Below, one piece after another: positions 9,601 through 17,489 of a stretch of DNA of 64,000 nucleotides. Each line of letters begins with the position of its first letter. The stretch's first letter is position 1. Origin of the DNA: Modicisalibacter sp049808615 (GTDB taxonomy: Bacteria > Pseudomonadota > Gammaproteobacteria > Pseudomonadales > Halomonadaceae); the NCBI RefSeq assembly GCF_049808615.1, contig NZ_JBNCAN010000004.1, positions 1 to 64,000 on the forward strand, in the 5' to 3' direction. The notes under the pieces were generated by a model. That model had not been told where the DNA came from. It ran no database searches and saw only the letters and a program-made list of their open reading frames with translations. A program made the translations under genes and the position numbers.

Positions 9601-10343
9601 CCCACGGAGAAGGGTTGGGCATGACGCACCGAATTCCAGAACGCCTCGGTGGTCTGGCCCGACAGGGTGCGGCCCGAGGCGTCGGTGATGGTGCCGGAGA
9701 TCATCACCGGCAGGCGCTGGCCGCGTTCATCGAACAGCTCTTCGAGGGCGTAGATCGCCGCCTTGGCGTTCAGGGTGTCGAAGATGGTCTCGATCATGAT
9801 GAAGTCGGCCCCCCCCTCGATCAGGGCGGTAGCGGCTTCATAGTAATTCTCTCTTAGCGCATCGAAGGTGACATTGCGCTTGGACGGGTCGTTGACGTCC
9901 GGCGAAAGCGAGGCGGTGCGACTAGTAGGGCCGAGCACACCGGCCACGTAGCGCGGCACGCCGGTCTCTTCACCGACCTCGTCGCATACCTGACGCGCCA
10001 GGCGGGCGGACTCGCGATTGAGTTCGACTACCAGCTCTTCCATGCCGTAATCGGACTGGGACAGGCGCGTGCTGTTGAAGGTGTTGGTCTCGATGATATC
10101 CGCGCCGGCTTCGAGGTAATCGCGGTGAATGCGTCGCACCAGTTCGGGCTGGGTCAGCGCCAGCAGGTCGTTATTGCCCTGCAGCTGCGATGGCCAATCG
10201 GCAAACCGCTCGCCGCGAAACTCCTCCTCGCTCAAGCGGGCGTTTTGTAGCATGGTGCCCATACCGCCATCCAGGATCAGAATGCGATTCGATAAGGCGT
10301 TTCTTAGAGCGGCGGGAATAGCATGAGAAGTAGCAGCGGCCAT
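6639..10343 (-). CDS. metH: Cobalamin-dependent methionine synthase
   Basis: 1234-residue cytoplasmic enzyme transferring the methyl group of 5-methyltetrahydrofolate to homocysteine. All four modules are present in order: homocysteine-binding domain with the zinc ligands (LNCALG and GGCCG), the pterin-binding domain beginning near VGERTNVTGS, the cobalamin-binding domain with the DVHDIGKN loop whose His ligates cobalt, and the C-terminal S-adenosylmethionine reactivation domain. Length matches E. coli MetH. The following MATE gene overlaps its stop codon. I looked upstream for a cobalamin or SAM riboswitch and found no structure I could support. Confidence 0.97.
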   Translation of the reverse strand: MAAATSHAIPAALRNALSNRILILDGGMGTMLQNARLSEEEFRGERFADWPSQLQGNNDLLALTQPELVRRIHRDYLEAGADIIETNTFNSTRLSQSDYGMEELVVELNRESARLARQVCDEVGEETGVPRYVAGVLGPTSRTASLSPDVNDPSKRNVTFDALRENYYEAATALIEGGADFIMIETIFDTLNAKAAIYALEELFDERGQRLPVMISGTITDASGRTLSGQTTEAFWNSVRHAQPFSVGLNCALGAAELRPYLEELSSKADTLVSAHPNAGLPNEFGEYDQDPEEMAVIIREFAESGLCNIIGGCCGTTPEHIGAIRDAVDGIAPRRIPERSKACRLSGLEPFNIEADALFVNVGERTNVTGSARFKRLIKEEDFTTALEVALEQVENGAQVIDINMDEGMLDSQEAMVHFLHLVASEPDISRVPIMIDSSKWEIIEAGLKCVQGKAVVNSISLKEGEDAFREQARACRRFGAAIVVMAFDEDGQADSLTRKTEICERAYRLLVDDIGFPAEDIIFDPNIFAIATGIEEHNNYAVDFIEACRWIRENLPHAMLSGGVSNVSFSFRGNNTVREAIHSVFLYHAIKAGLTMGIVNAGQLAVYDDLPKELRDAVEDVVLNRREDGTERLLDLAERYKSEAGNGPKKEDLEWRGWEVEKRIEHALVKGITAYIEEDTELARQRVPRPIEVIEGPLMDGMNVVGDLFGDGKMFLPQVVKSARVMKQAVAYLLPFIEAEKNEDTQTKGKIVMATVKGDVHDIGKNIVGVVLQCNNYDVVDLGVMVPAEKILQTAKDEKADIIGLSGLITPSLDEMVHVAKEMQRQGFELPLLIGGATTSKAHTAVKIDQQYEQPVIYVTDASRAVGVASRLLSPEHKPAYVADIHAEYEKVRERNAKRRPKAADLSYAEARKRRFQPDWQAYTPPAPTLTGLKVFEHYDLEELVEFIDWTPFFLSWQLSGKYPKILDDEVVGEAARNLFDDAQTMLRKLVDEKHINARGVIGLWPANSVDDDVIEVYADDSRETVVEHLHHIRQQMTKNRDGICYSLADFIAPKESGKPDWIGGFAVTTGHGADELAKQYEAAGDDYNAIMVKALADRLAEAFAECIHQRVRKEYWGYVPEESLDNNAMIAEKYQGIRPAPGYPACPDHTEKATLFRLLDATDNTGMILTDSFAMWPAAAVSGWYFAHPESKYFSTGKITRDQVEALAERKRMPLSELERWLSPVLSYDPE

Positions 10344-10552
10344 GGTTAGCGTCAGTCTCCAGCGTTCGGGGATATGCGTGCGCGTTATCCGGGCGCATCA
10401 CAGTCTAAAAGATGTTAGAAATTGTCTGAATATCTTAGCAGAAAGCGCATAGGGCGGGGCACCAGGCTATAACCAAGTATTTCACTCGGGATTGTGTTGT
10501 GAGGGGATTTTTCTTACCATTGGAGTCAGAACTTTCATGATGAGTCGATTCC

Positions 10553-11140
10553 ATGAGCGAGAACATCCAGATTACCGACAGCGCACAAGACTATCTTGCA
10601 GAGCTGCTATCGAAGCAGAATGTCGAAGGCATTGCGGTACGCATCTTCATCACTCAGCCGGGCACGCCCTATGCGGAGACCTGCCTCGCCTATTGTCGTC
10701 CTGGCGAAGAAGAGCCTAGTGACGAGAAACTGACTCTCGAAAAGATCACGGTATTCCTCGACAAGAATAGCCTGCCGTTCCTCGAAGAAGCGGTCGTCGA
10801 CTTCAATGCGGATCGCATGGGCGGCCAGCTGACCATCAAGGCGCCCAATGCCAAGATGCCCAAGGTCAATGCGGACAGCCCGCTGGAAGATCGCGTCAAC
10901 TACATCCTCTACAGCGAGATCAACCCGGGCCTGGCGGCCCACGGTGGCGAGATTCGCCTGATCCAGTTGGCGGAAGAGAACATCGCCGTCCTGCAGTTCG
11001 GTGGCGGTTGTCAGGGCTGCGCCGCCGTCGATCTGACGCTCAAGGAAGGGGTGGAAAGAACACTGCTTGAACGCATTCCCGAGCTGGCCGGTATTCGCGA
11101 TGTGACGGACCATTCGGATACCACCAACGCCTACTACTGA
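10553..11140 (+). CDS. nfuA: Fe-S biogenesis scaffold/carrier NfuA
   Basis: 195-residue iron-sulfur cluster carrier. It has the N-terminal degenerate A-type domain and the C-terminal Nfu domain with the CxxC cluster ligands C153 and C156 in GGCQGCAAVD; a dimer holds one [4Fe-4S] cluster. In Gammaproteobacteria it supplies clusters to target enzymes, especially under oxidative stress or iron limitation. It is divergent from metH and followed by a strong terminator, so it is probably a single-gene unit. Confidence 0.95.
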   Translation: MSENIQITDSAQDYLAELLSKQNVEGIAVRIFITQPGTPYAETCLAYCRPGEEEPSDEKLTLEKITVFLDKNSLPFLEEAVVDFNADRMGGQLTIKAPNAKMPKVNADSPLEDRVNYILYSEINPGLAAHGGEIRLIQLAEENIAVLQFGGGCQGCAAVDLTLKEGVERTLLERIPELAGIRDVTDHSDTTNAYY

Positions 11141-11163
11141 TAGTCCAGGCAATATAGCGGCTG

Positions 11164-11197
11164 AAGCGGGCCACCCAGGGGGTGGCCCGCTTTTTTG
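11164..11197 (+). terminator. Rho-independent terminator of nfuA
   Basis: Perfect 13-base arms (11164-11176 and 11180-11192) with a 3-base loop and six T residues immediately after. Confidence 0.95.
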
Positions 11198-11237
11198 TGC
11201 TCATGCCTGGCCATCGCTCGTCATGTGCGCCACTGAG

Positions 11238-12134
11238 CTATGTGACATCGCTCTTGATCGTCGCTCGCCCACGGCGAACCGCACCAGGCCCCATGCCAAA
11301 AAAGCGGCTGAAGGCGCGCCGAAACGAGGTGGGTTCATCGTAGCCACAGGCTGCGGCGACTTCCGCCACGCTCGCGCCGGACTCCTGTAGCAGGCGTTTG
11401 GCGCGGTGCATGCGCAGCGCCATCAAATAACGCATTGGGGGCATACCCACGATATCGTGAAATGTCGTGCTGAACGTCGTTCGCGACATCGCCGCCTCGG
11501 CGGCCATGCGCGCAATGCTCCAAGCCTGGCTCGGATCTCGATGCACCGCTGCAAGCGCTCGTGACAGACGTGCGTCCTGCAGCGCGGCCAACAGACCCCG
11601 TGGGTTCTCGGCTTGACCCAGCACTTGCCGCAGGATAGTGACGAACAATGATTCCGCCAGCCGGTTCAGCATCAGTTGCCGACCCGGGGCACGGCCGCGA
11701 GCTTCTGTCAGCAACAGTCGCGCGCAAAGCCCGAGCGTGTCTGTTTCGGCTTCCTGCTCACTCGGGACCAGCACGTAGTCGGGTAGCGCGTCCAGAATCG
11801 GGTTATACCGACGTTCGCCAAAGTCGAAATAGCCGCAGAGCACCGTGGTCGAGGTATCGCTGCCGACGCTCGGATCGCGATCCGGCGTGATCAAATGCCA
11901 GCGCCCGAGCGGTATCAGCACCAGATCGCCCGCCTGTAATGGCACCGGTGCTCGATCATTTCCCAGCTGCAGCCAGCAGTGTCCACGTCCAACCAGGTGG
12001 AACGAGGCCTTTTGCCCGCCGGCGGTATCCAGCTGCCAGGCACCGCAGTAGTCGTCATAGGCAAATACTTCGGCTTCGAGCTGTACGCTATCGAGGATGC
12101 CGGACAGCAAATCGTTTTCCGATTTATATGTCAT
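11238..12134 (-). CDS. AraC-family regulator, RclR-like
   Basis: 298-residue activator with an N-terminal cupin-type sensor domain (about residues 15-130) and two C-terminal helix-turn-helix motifs. It is divergent from a DUF417 membrane protein, the same pairing as RclR and RclC of E. coli, where RclR senses hypochlorous acid through a Cys21-Cys89 disulfide. Cysteines occur at comparable places here: C30 before AWQLD and C100 in the VLCGYF segment, plus C53. This supports a reactive-chlorine or other thiol-oxidant sensor, but by analogy only. No clear ribosome-binding sequence precedes the ATG. Confidence 0.8.
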   Translation of the reverse strand: MTYKSENDLLSGILDSVQLEAEVFAYDDYCGAWQLDTAGGQKASFHLVGRGHCWLQLGNDRAPVPLQAGDLVLIPLGRWHLITPDRDPSVGSDTSTTVLCGYFDFGERRYNPILDALPDYVLVPSEQEAETDTLGLCARLLLTEARGRAPGRQLMLNRLAESLFVTILRQVLGQAENPRGLLAALQDARLSRALAAVHRDPSQAWSIARMAAEAAMSRTTFSTTFHDIVGMPPMRYLMALRMHRAKRLLQESGASVAEVAAACGYDEPTSFRRAFSRFFGMGPGAVRRGRATIKSDVT

Positions 12135-12285
12135 AAAAATAGCGTTATTTGATGCATTTTTTTGTCAACCCCGAATTATTATACACGTGGTGAAGCAAAC
12201 AGCTGCATCCCGAAGCGGTTTATGTGCAACGGGACCGATAAATCCAAACCGTGGCTGCCAGCGACGTCAGCCCAAGGAAACCACC

Positions 12286-12783
12286 ATGAACACTCAGACA
12301 ATCAACCCGAACCGTTCTGCCACTGCGTCCGCCTTGAGCGTACGCCTGACAACCCTGGGTGAAACCCTGATGCGCTATAGCATCGTCGTGGTGCTGAGCT
12401 GGATTGGCGCCATGAAGTTTACCGGCTATGAGGCCGGCGCAACCGAAGGGTTGGTCGCGAGTAGCCCATTCACGGCTTGGTTATATGGCGTGTTGTCGTT
12501 GCAGGCGACGTCGAATCTTATCGGCTTCATCGAGATCGCTACCGCGGCTGCATTAATCGCCGGCACCTGGTCGGCAAGGGTGGCCGTGATAGGCGCTGCT
12601 GCCGCAACGTTTACCTTTCTGCTCACGAGCAGCTTCTTGATCACCGCACCGGTCTGGGAAGTCTCGCTAGGTGGAGCCCCAGCGCTATCGGTACTTCCAG
12701 GACAATTCCTTCTCAAGGATCTCGTTCTGTTAGCAGCAACCTTCTTTCTACTCGGTCGAGCACTGTCGCGCCTCGGAAAGTGA
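12286..12783 (+). CDS. DUF417 inner-membrane protein, RclC-like
   Basis: 165-residue membrane protein with four hydrophobic segments, family DUF417 (YkgB/RclC). It shares the WIGxxKFxxYEA signature near the N-terminus, the SFLITxPVW segment and the L(V)LKD motif near the end with RclC, as I recall it. The start is the Met following AAGGAAA. E. coli RclC is part of the reactive-chlorine resistance operon; its biochemical role is unknown. RclA and RclB partners are not in this window. Control by the divergent AraC regulator is likely. Confidence 0.85.
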   Translation: MNTQTINPNRSATASALSVRLTTLGETLMRYSIVVVLSWIGAMKFTGYEAGATEGLVASSPFTAWLYGVLSLQATSNLIGFIEIATAAALIAGTWSARVAVIGAAAATFTFLLTSSFLITAPVWEVSLGGAPALSVLPGQFLLKDLVLLAATFFLLGRALSRLGK

Positions 12784-12829
12784 CGTACATTCTTGAACCC
12801 TAGACACTCGGTAACGCCTTTGGACTCTC

Positions 12830-12867
12830 TGTTGGCACTTCCGATAGAGAAGCGCCAACATTTTCTT
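12830..12867 (+). terminator. Rho-independent terminator after the DUF417 gene
   Basis: Seven-base arms (12830-12836 and 12854-12860), extended inward by four more pairs after one mismatch, followed by TTTTCTT. It separates the DUF417 gene from the hydrolase/OsmC gene. Confidence 0.8.
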
Positions 12868-12903
12868 ACCGCACCGGCTTATTACACGAAATGAGGTGGT
12901 CTA

Positions 12904-14166
12904 ATGTCCCGACAGAAGATCGAATTCACTAACGCAGAAGGTATCAAGCTCGCTGGTCTTCTGGAGTCTCCCGACGACCAGGCGCCGTCCAGCTATGCGC
13001 TCTTTGCCCACTGTTTTACCTGCGGCAAGGACGTGGCGGCAGCGTCGCGCATCGCACGTGCGTTGGCTCGGGAAGGGATTGCGGTGCTGCGCTTCGATTT
13101 CACCGGTCTGGGCAGTAGCGACGGTGATTTCGCCAACAGCAATTTTTCCTCCAACGTGCAGGATCTGATTGCGGCGGCGGATTACCTGCGCGCCGAGCAT
13201 GCGGCCCCGCGCTTGTTGATTGGTCACAGCCTGGGTGGGGCGGCGGTGCTGAGTGCGGCACAGCATATTGGCGAAGTCGAGGCCGTCTGCACCATTGCGG
13301 CACCGGCCACCGCGGATCATGTGCGACACCTGTTCACGAGCGCGTTGCCGGAGATCGAGCGCACTGGCAGAGCCCAAGTCAAGCTCGGTCTGCGAGAATT
13401 CAGCATCAAGAGGCAGTTGCTGGACGACCTGGATGAATACGTCACCCTCGAACATATCGGCCGTCTGCGCCGTGCGTTGCTGGTCTTTCATTCCCCGGTG
13501 GACGAGATTGTTTCCATCGATGAAGCGGCCACCATTTATCAGGCGGCCAAGCACCCCAAGAGTTTCGTGTCGCTGGACAAGGCGGATCATCTGCTGAGCA
13601 ATCCCCGGGACGCCGACTATGTTGCGGCTACGCTCGCGGCCTGGGCCAGCCGCTATATCGCGCCGGTGCAATCCCCAGCTCGAGCTCAAGTCCAAACCAA
13701 AGCGGGAACAAGCGCAGCACCTGAAGTCGCGGCCGGCGAGGTGCTGATTACCGAAGATGATCACCAGTTCCTGCGTGGGCTGTATACCGCGAGTCACCAT
13801 CTGCAGGCGGACGAGCCGGTGTCCTATGGGGGCGGCAACGCCGGGCCGACGCCCTATGATCTGCTGTTGATGAGCCTGGGTGCCTGTACGTCCATGACAC
13901 TGCGGATGTACGCAAACCGCAACGAAATTCCGCTGGAGGATGTGCAGGTTCGTCTGGTCCACGAGCGCATACACGCCGATGACTGCGCCGAGTGCGAAGG
14001 GAAGAGCGGGCGAATCGAACGCATTACCCGGCGCATTCGCCTTGTCGGGAATCTGGATGACAAACAGACCGGTCAGCTAATCCGTATTGCCGATCGTTGC
14101 CCGGTGCATCGCACGCTCGAGGCAGGTCCGGTTATCTCGACGATTGAGGATAAAGAAAACACTTGA
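12904..14166 (+). CDS. Bifunctional alpha/beta hydrolase - OsmC fusion protein
   Basis: 420-residue fusion. Residues 1-260 are an alpha/beta hydrolase with nucleophile S109 in GHSLGG; residues 275-420 are an OsmC/Ohr-type domain with the two redox cysteines C328 (LGACTSM) and C399 (DRCPVHR) that reduce organic hydroperoxides. This fusion is a known architecture. The hydrolase part may release acids or peroxides for the peroxidase part, which is inference. A GAGGTGG ribosome-binding sequence precedes the ATG. It lies next to the RclR/RclC-like pair but behind a terminator, so it has its own promoter. Confidence 0.9.
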   Translation: MSRQKIEFTNAEGIKLAGLLESPDDQAPSSYALFAHCFTCGKDVAAASRIARALAREGIAVLRFDFTGLGSSDGDFANSNFSSNVQDLIAAADYLRAEHAAPRLLIGHSLGGAAVLSAAQHIGEVEAVCTIAAPATADHVRHLFTSALPEIERTGRAQVKLGLREFSIKRQLLDDLDEYVTLEHIGRLRRALLVFHSPVDEIVSIDEAATIYQAAKHPKSFVSLDKADHLLSNPRDADYVAATLAAWASRYIAPVQSPARAQVQTKAGTSAAPEVAAGEVLITEDDHQFLRGLYTASHHLQADEPVSYGGGNAGPTPYDLLLMSLGACTSMTLRMYANRNEIPLEDVQVRLVHERIHADDCAECEGKSGRIERITRRIRLVGNLDDKQTGQLIRIADRCPVHRTLEAGPVISTIEDKENT

Positions 14167-14175
14167 ATACGGTTT

Positions 14176-14385
14176 TTGAATCCCTCGGGACTCACTGAGC
14201 AACGCGTCAATGTCATTCAAGAGGATATCGATCTTGCGGTTCATCAGTTGGCATTGGCAGGTAGCGGTATTGCGTTGTTACCGCGTTACTTGGTCGATCT
14301 CGATCTCCAAGAGGGCAGGCTCATAAGGAGCCCTGTCTTTTTTGCGCATGCTTACTTGACTTGGGTCTATGAAATGCCGTTCTAA
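14176..14385 (+). pseudogene. Remnant of a LysR-type regulator (C-terminal end only)
   Basis: The translated frame reads as the final third of a LysR effector domain: the segment from DLAVHQLALAGSGIALLP through YLVDLDLQEGRL is the conserved region near the end of the effector fold. There is no DNA-binding domain, no usable start apart from a TTG, and the preceding gene ends nine bases before it. It therefore looks like a deletion remnant left beside the OsmC fusion gene, and a functional product is unlikely. Confidence 0.65.
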
Positions 14386-14475
14386 GGCAGGACCTCTTTT
14401 CAAAGCGGCTTACAATGGAGGATGGCAAGCGCGTTCTGCGCGGATCGGTGACGACGTGATGATGGGGGGAGAATC

Positions 14476-16320
14476 ATGGATCGCAAGACGCACATAAACC
14501 TCTGGTACGTGGTGCTGGCCATCTTTGCCCTGATGCTGTTTCAGGATTGGTGGACGACCACCAATCGGGTTGAGAAAATTCCCTACAGCGAGTTCGAGAG
14601 CCTGTTGGAAAACGAACGGATCGACGAGGTCATGATCGGACCGGAATCGATCAGAGGCACACTCAAGAGTCCGTTGGAGAGCGGCAACCAGCAGTTCGAA
14701 ACCACCCGTGTCGATCGTGATCTGGCCCAGGACCTGGCCAAGTACGACGTGACCTTCGCGGGTGACATTCCCAATACCTTCGTTCGTGATCTGCTGTCAT
14801 GGATCGTTCCTCTGGTCTTCTTCTTTGCCATCTGGATGTTTCTCATCCGCCGTCTGGCGGAGCGCCAGGGAGCAGGCGGTCTGATGTCCGTGGGCAAATC
14901 GAAGGCCAAGGTCTACGTCGAGAAAGATACCAAGACTACCTTCGGCGATGTGGCCGGGGTTGATGAAGCCAAGCACGAACTGCAGGAGATCGTTTCCTTT
15001 CTCACGTCCTCGGAGCGTTACAAGCGCGTGGGCGCACGGTTGCCGAAAGGCGTTCTCCTCGTCGGCCCACCCGGTACGGGTAAAACATTGCTAGCCCGAG
15101 CAGTGGCAGGGGAGGCCGGCGTACCCTTCTTTTCCATTTCCGGCTCGGAGTTCGTCGAGATGTTCGTGGGGGTGGGAGCCGCTCGGGTACGCGATCTCTT
15201 TGAGCAGGCGCGCAAGGCAGCGCCCAGCATCATCTTTATCGACGAACTGGATGCACTGGGGCGCGCACGTGGTGTTGGCCCCTACTCCGGAGGCCATGAC
15301 GAGAAGGAGCAGACGCTTAATCAGCTATTGGCGGAACTGGACGGCTTTGATTCCAGCGCCGGTGTGGTGCTGCTGGCCGCTACCAACCGGCCGGAAATCC
15401 TCGATCCGGCGCTGTTGCGAGCAGGGCGTTTCGATCGTCAGGTGCTCGTCGATCGTCCTGACAAGGTTGGCCGACTGGCGATCCTGCAAGTGCATGTCCG
15501 AAAGATCCAGTTGGATTCGGCGACCGACCTGGAACAGGTGGCGGCGCTGACGCCCGGTTTCTCCGGTGCCGAGCTCGCCAACCTGTGCAACGAGGCAGCG
15601 ATCCTGGCGGCCCGGGAATCCCGCGCCACCGTCACCCTCGAGGATTTCAACTTGGCTGTCGAGCGCATCGTGGCCGGCCTCGAAAAGAAGAACCGACTGA
15701 TGATCCCCAAGGAGCGTCGTACCGTCGCATATCACGAACTGGGCCACGCTCTCGTTGCACTGACGCTTCCCGGCCAGGACCCGGTGCACAAGATCTCCAT
15801 CATTCCCAGAGGGATCGGTGCCCTTGGCTATACGTTGCAACGCCCCACGGAAGACCGTTTCCTCATGACCCGGGAGGAGCTCGAGAACAAGATGGCCGTG
15901 TTGCTGGGCGGCAGAGCCGCCGAAGTGCTGTTCTGCGGGGAGATATCCACCGGCGCCAGCGATGATCTGATGAAAGCCACGGAGATTGCCCGGGCCATGG
16001 TCACGCGCTATGGCATGAACGACACGCTTGGCCAGATTGCTTACGAGACACAGCAGGGCACCTTCCTGGGCCAGCCCATCGAAGGAGGCGGGCGTCGCTT
16101 CAGCGAAGAAACCGCTCGGGAAATCGATGTTGCCGTGAAGGAGTTGATCGAAAGCGCCTTTCAGGTTGCCAAGAATATACTCGAGCAACGGCGCGTCGAG
16201 ATGGAGCGCCTGGTGGAGGTGCTGCTGGAGAAAGAGACGCTGGTCAGCGATGAGCTGCCGACTCGCTCTCCCGAGTCGACAGGCACCGAGTCGGAGCGAC
16301 ACGGAACGATCACTCAATAG
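14476..16320 (+). CDS. ATP-dependent zinc metalloprotease, FtsH paralog
   Basis: 614-residue membrane-anchored AAA+ protease. Two transmembrane segments flank a periplasmic loop (about residues 8-25 and 105-125); the AAA module has Walker A G197-T204 (GPPGTGKT), Walker B FIDELDA and the second region of homology; the peptidase has H420-E421-x-x-H424 (HELGH) and third ligand D496. The N-terminus (DRKTHINLWYVVLAIFAL) differs from the housekeeping FtsH that normally follows rlmE, and resembles the extra FtsH found in accessory and stress-tolerance regions. It is probably a second copy involved in membrane quality control under stress. A GGGGGGAGAA ribosome-binding sequence precedes the ATG. Confidence 0.9.
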   Translation: MDRKTHINLWYVVLAIFALMLFQDWWTTTNRVEKIPYSEFESLLENERIDEVMIGPESIRGTLKSPLESGNQQFETTRVDRDLAQDLAKYDVTFAGDIPNTFVRDLLSWIVPLVFFFAIWMFLIRRLAERQGAGGLMSVGKSKAKVYVEKDTKTTFGDVAGVDEAKHELQEIVSFLTSSERYKRVGARLPKGVLLVGPPGTGKTLLARAVAGEAGVPFFSISGSEFVEMFVGVGAARVRDLFEQARKAAPSIIFIDELDALGRARGVGPYSGGHDEKEQTLNQLLAELDGFDSSAGVVLLAATNRPEILDPALLRAGRFDRQVLVDRPDKVGRLAILQVHVRKIQLDSATDLEQVAALTPGFSGAELANLCNEAAILAARESRATVTLEDFNLAVERIVAGLEKKNRLMIPKERRTVAYHELGHALVALTLPGQDPVHKISIIPRGIGALGYTLQRPTEDRFLMTREELENKMAVLLGGRAAEVLFCGEISTGASDDLMKATEIARAMVTRYGMNDTLGQIAYETQQGTFLGQPIEGGGRRFSEETAREIDVAVKELIESAFQVAKNILEQRRVEMERLVEVLLEKETLVSDELPTRSPESTGTESERHGTITQ

Positions 16321-17279
16321 ACGAAGGGTGGAAAGCTGGCCTGGGATAACCGCTCTTCGGCCTTGCCAAGTCTTTCTCGTATCTGCGTCAGTTCGTTCTC
16401 GCGTTCGGCGAGCAAGGAGTCACGCTGTTCCAGCTTGACCGTCATTTCCCGGGCGTCATCCTGAAGACGGTTCAACTCCCAACGGGTCTCGCGATGCCGC
16501 TTCTCTTCTTCCGCTAGCGCCGCGCGCTGTTCCTGCAGTGATTTCTCCAGTCCTTCGGCCCGTTTATCCAACTGCGCCTGGCGCTTGGCATGCTGCTTTT
16601 CCTGTTCCTGTCTTTCGCGTCGGGCATCGTCGAGTAGAGTCATGAGCTTCGCCTCGGCAGTTTCGTGGCGCTGTTCTTCCTGGGCAAGTCGGGCATCGTA
16701 TTGGCGGGCTTGCTCATCCAAAGCATCTCGATATTCCGTCGCCTCGGCCGCGCTTTTCTTCTGTAACTGGGCGAATTGTTCTTCTAAACGAGCAATCTTC
16801 GTCGTCGCGTTCTCGAGCTGGGTATGGCTGGCGTCGAGTTGCGCTTGGGATTGAGCCAAGGCTGTGCTTTTTTCATCAAGGCGTGTCTGCAGCTTTGCCA
16901 GGTGATCAGACATGGCAGACTCACGCTGAGCGGCATCCTCCGCCAGTCGCCGAGACTCCTGGGCGCTGTTCTGCGCCTCTTCAACGCGCTGTTCCGCCTC
17001 TTCGCGGTAGTGATTAAGTCCCTGCCGGGCCGCTTCCTGAGCTTGACGCCAGAGTTCCTGAGTCAATGCCTGTAGTGGCTCAGGCAAGTCTTGAGCAGGG
17101 GGGGCGTCACGATTCTCCTCGCGCTCGATTTTCCACTGACGCAGATGTTCGCTGAGGGTAGTGAAGCTACCGGTGCCCAGCACCTCGCGAATCTTTTGCA
17201 CCCCGGGTGTTTCACCCCGTTGTAGCAATTGATGAATGGCTTTTTGTACTTCTTCGTACCGAACGCCGCTACGCGCCAT
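16314..17279 (-). CDS. KfrA-like DNA-binding protein with long coiled coil
   Basis: 321-residue protein. About residues 1-60 match the KfrA N-terminal DNA-binding domain (GVRYEEVQKAIHQLLQRG, then GTGSFTTLSEHL); residues 80-315 are an almost unbroken coiled coil rich in E, Q, A, R and K. KfrA proteins of broad-host-range plasmids bind their own promoter and form filament-like multimers supporting partition. Chromosomal copies have no settled role. The start is the Met of MARSGVRYEE, preceded by AGGAGAGGACC. It is divergent from a tyrosine recombinase and its 3' end overlaps the convergent ftsH paralog by seven bases. Confidence 0.85.
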   Translation of the reverse strand: MARSGVRYEEVQKAIHQLLQRGETPGVQKIREVLGTGSFTTLSEHLRQWKIEREENRDAPPAQDLPEPLQALTQELWRQAQEAARQGLNHYREEAEQRVEEAQNSAQESRRLAEDAAQRESAMSDHLAKLQTRLDEKSTALAQSQAQLDASHTQLENATTKIARLEEQFAQLQKKSAAEATEYRDALDEQARQYDARLAQEEQRHETAEAKLMTLLDDARRERQEQEKQHAKRQAQLDKRAEGLEKSLQEQRAALAEEEKRHRETRWELNRLQDDAREMTVKLEQRDSLLAERENELTQIRERLGKAEERLSQASFPPFVY

Positions 17280-17356
17280 GGTCCTCTCCTGTTCAGACTG
17301 CTCATCAAAAGCAGCAATGCAGGGCATCTTAGCGTCATTCGCAATTGAATTGAATA

Positions 17357-17380
17357 ATTACGTAATACATAAAACGTAAT
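17357..17380. promoter_or_regulatory. Candidate operator repeats in the kfrA/recombinase divergent region
   Basis: The palindrome ATTACGTAAT (17357-17366) is followed by a second ACGTAAT (17374-17380) in direct orientation, 14 bases apart, inside a markedly AT-rich stretch between the two divergent genes. KfrA proteins bind repeats in their own promoters, so this is a reasonable operator candidate. Confidence 0.4.
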
Positions 17381-17489
17381 ATTATTTATCGAAGCACAAA
17401 TAAATTCATGATTACGCGCCTTATCTTGAATAAATGCTGCGTAGGATGAACAATGGGCTCTCACGCACAGCTAGATAGAAGCGTACAGG

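Noticed and set aside
10344..10552. Cobalamin or SAM riboswitch upstream of metH
   Set aside because: I found no recognisable B12-box or SAM-riboswitch core in the 209-base gap, only AT-rich promoter-like sequence.
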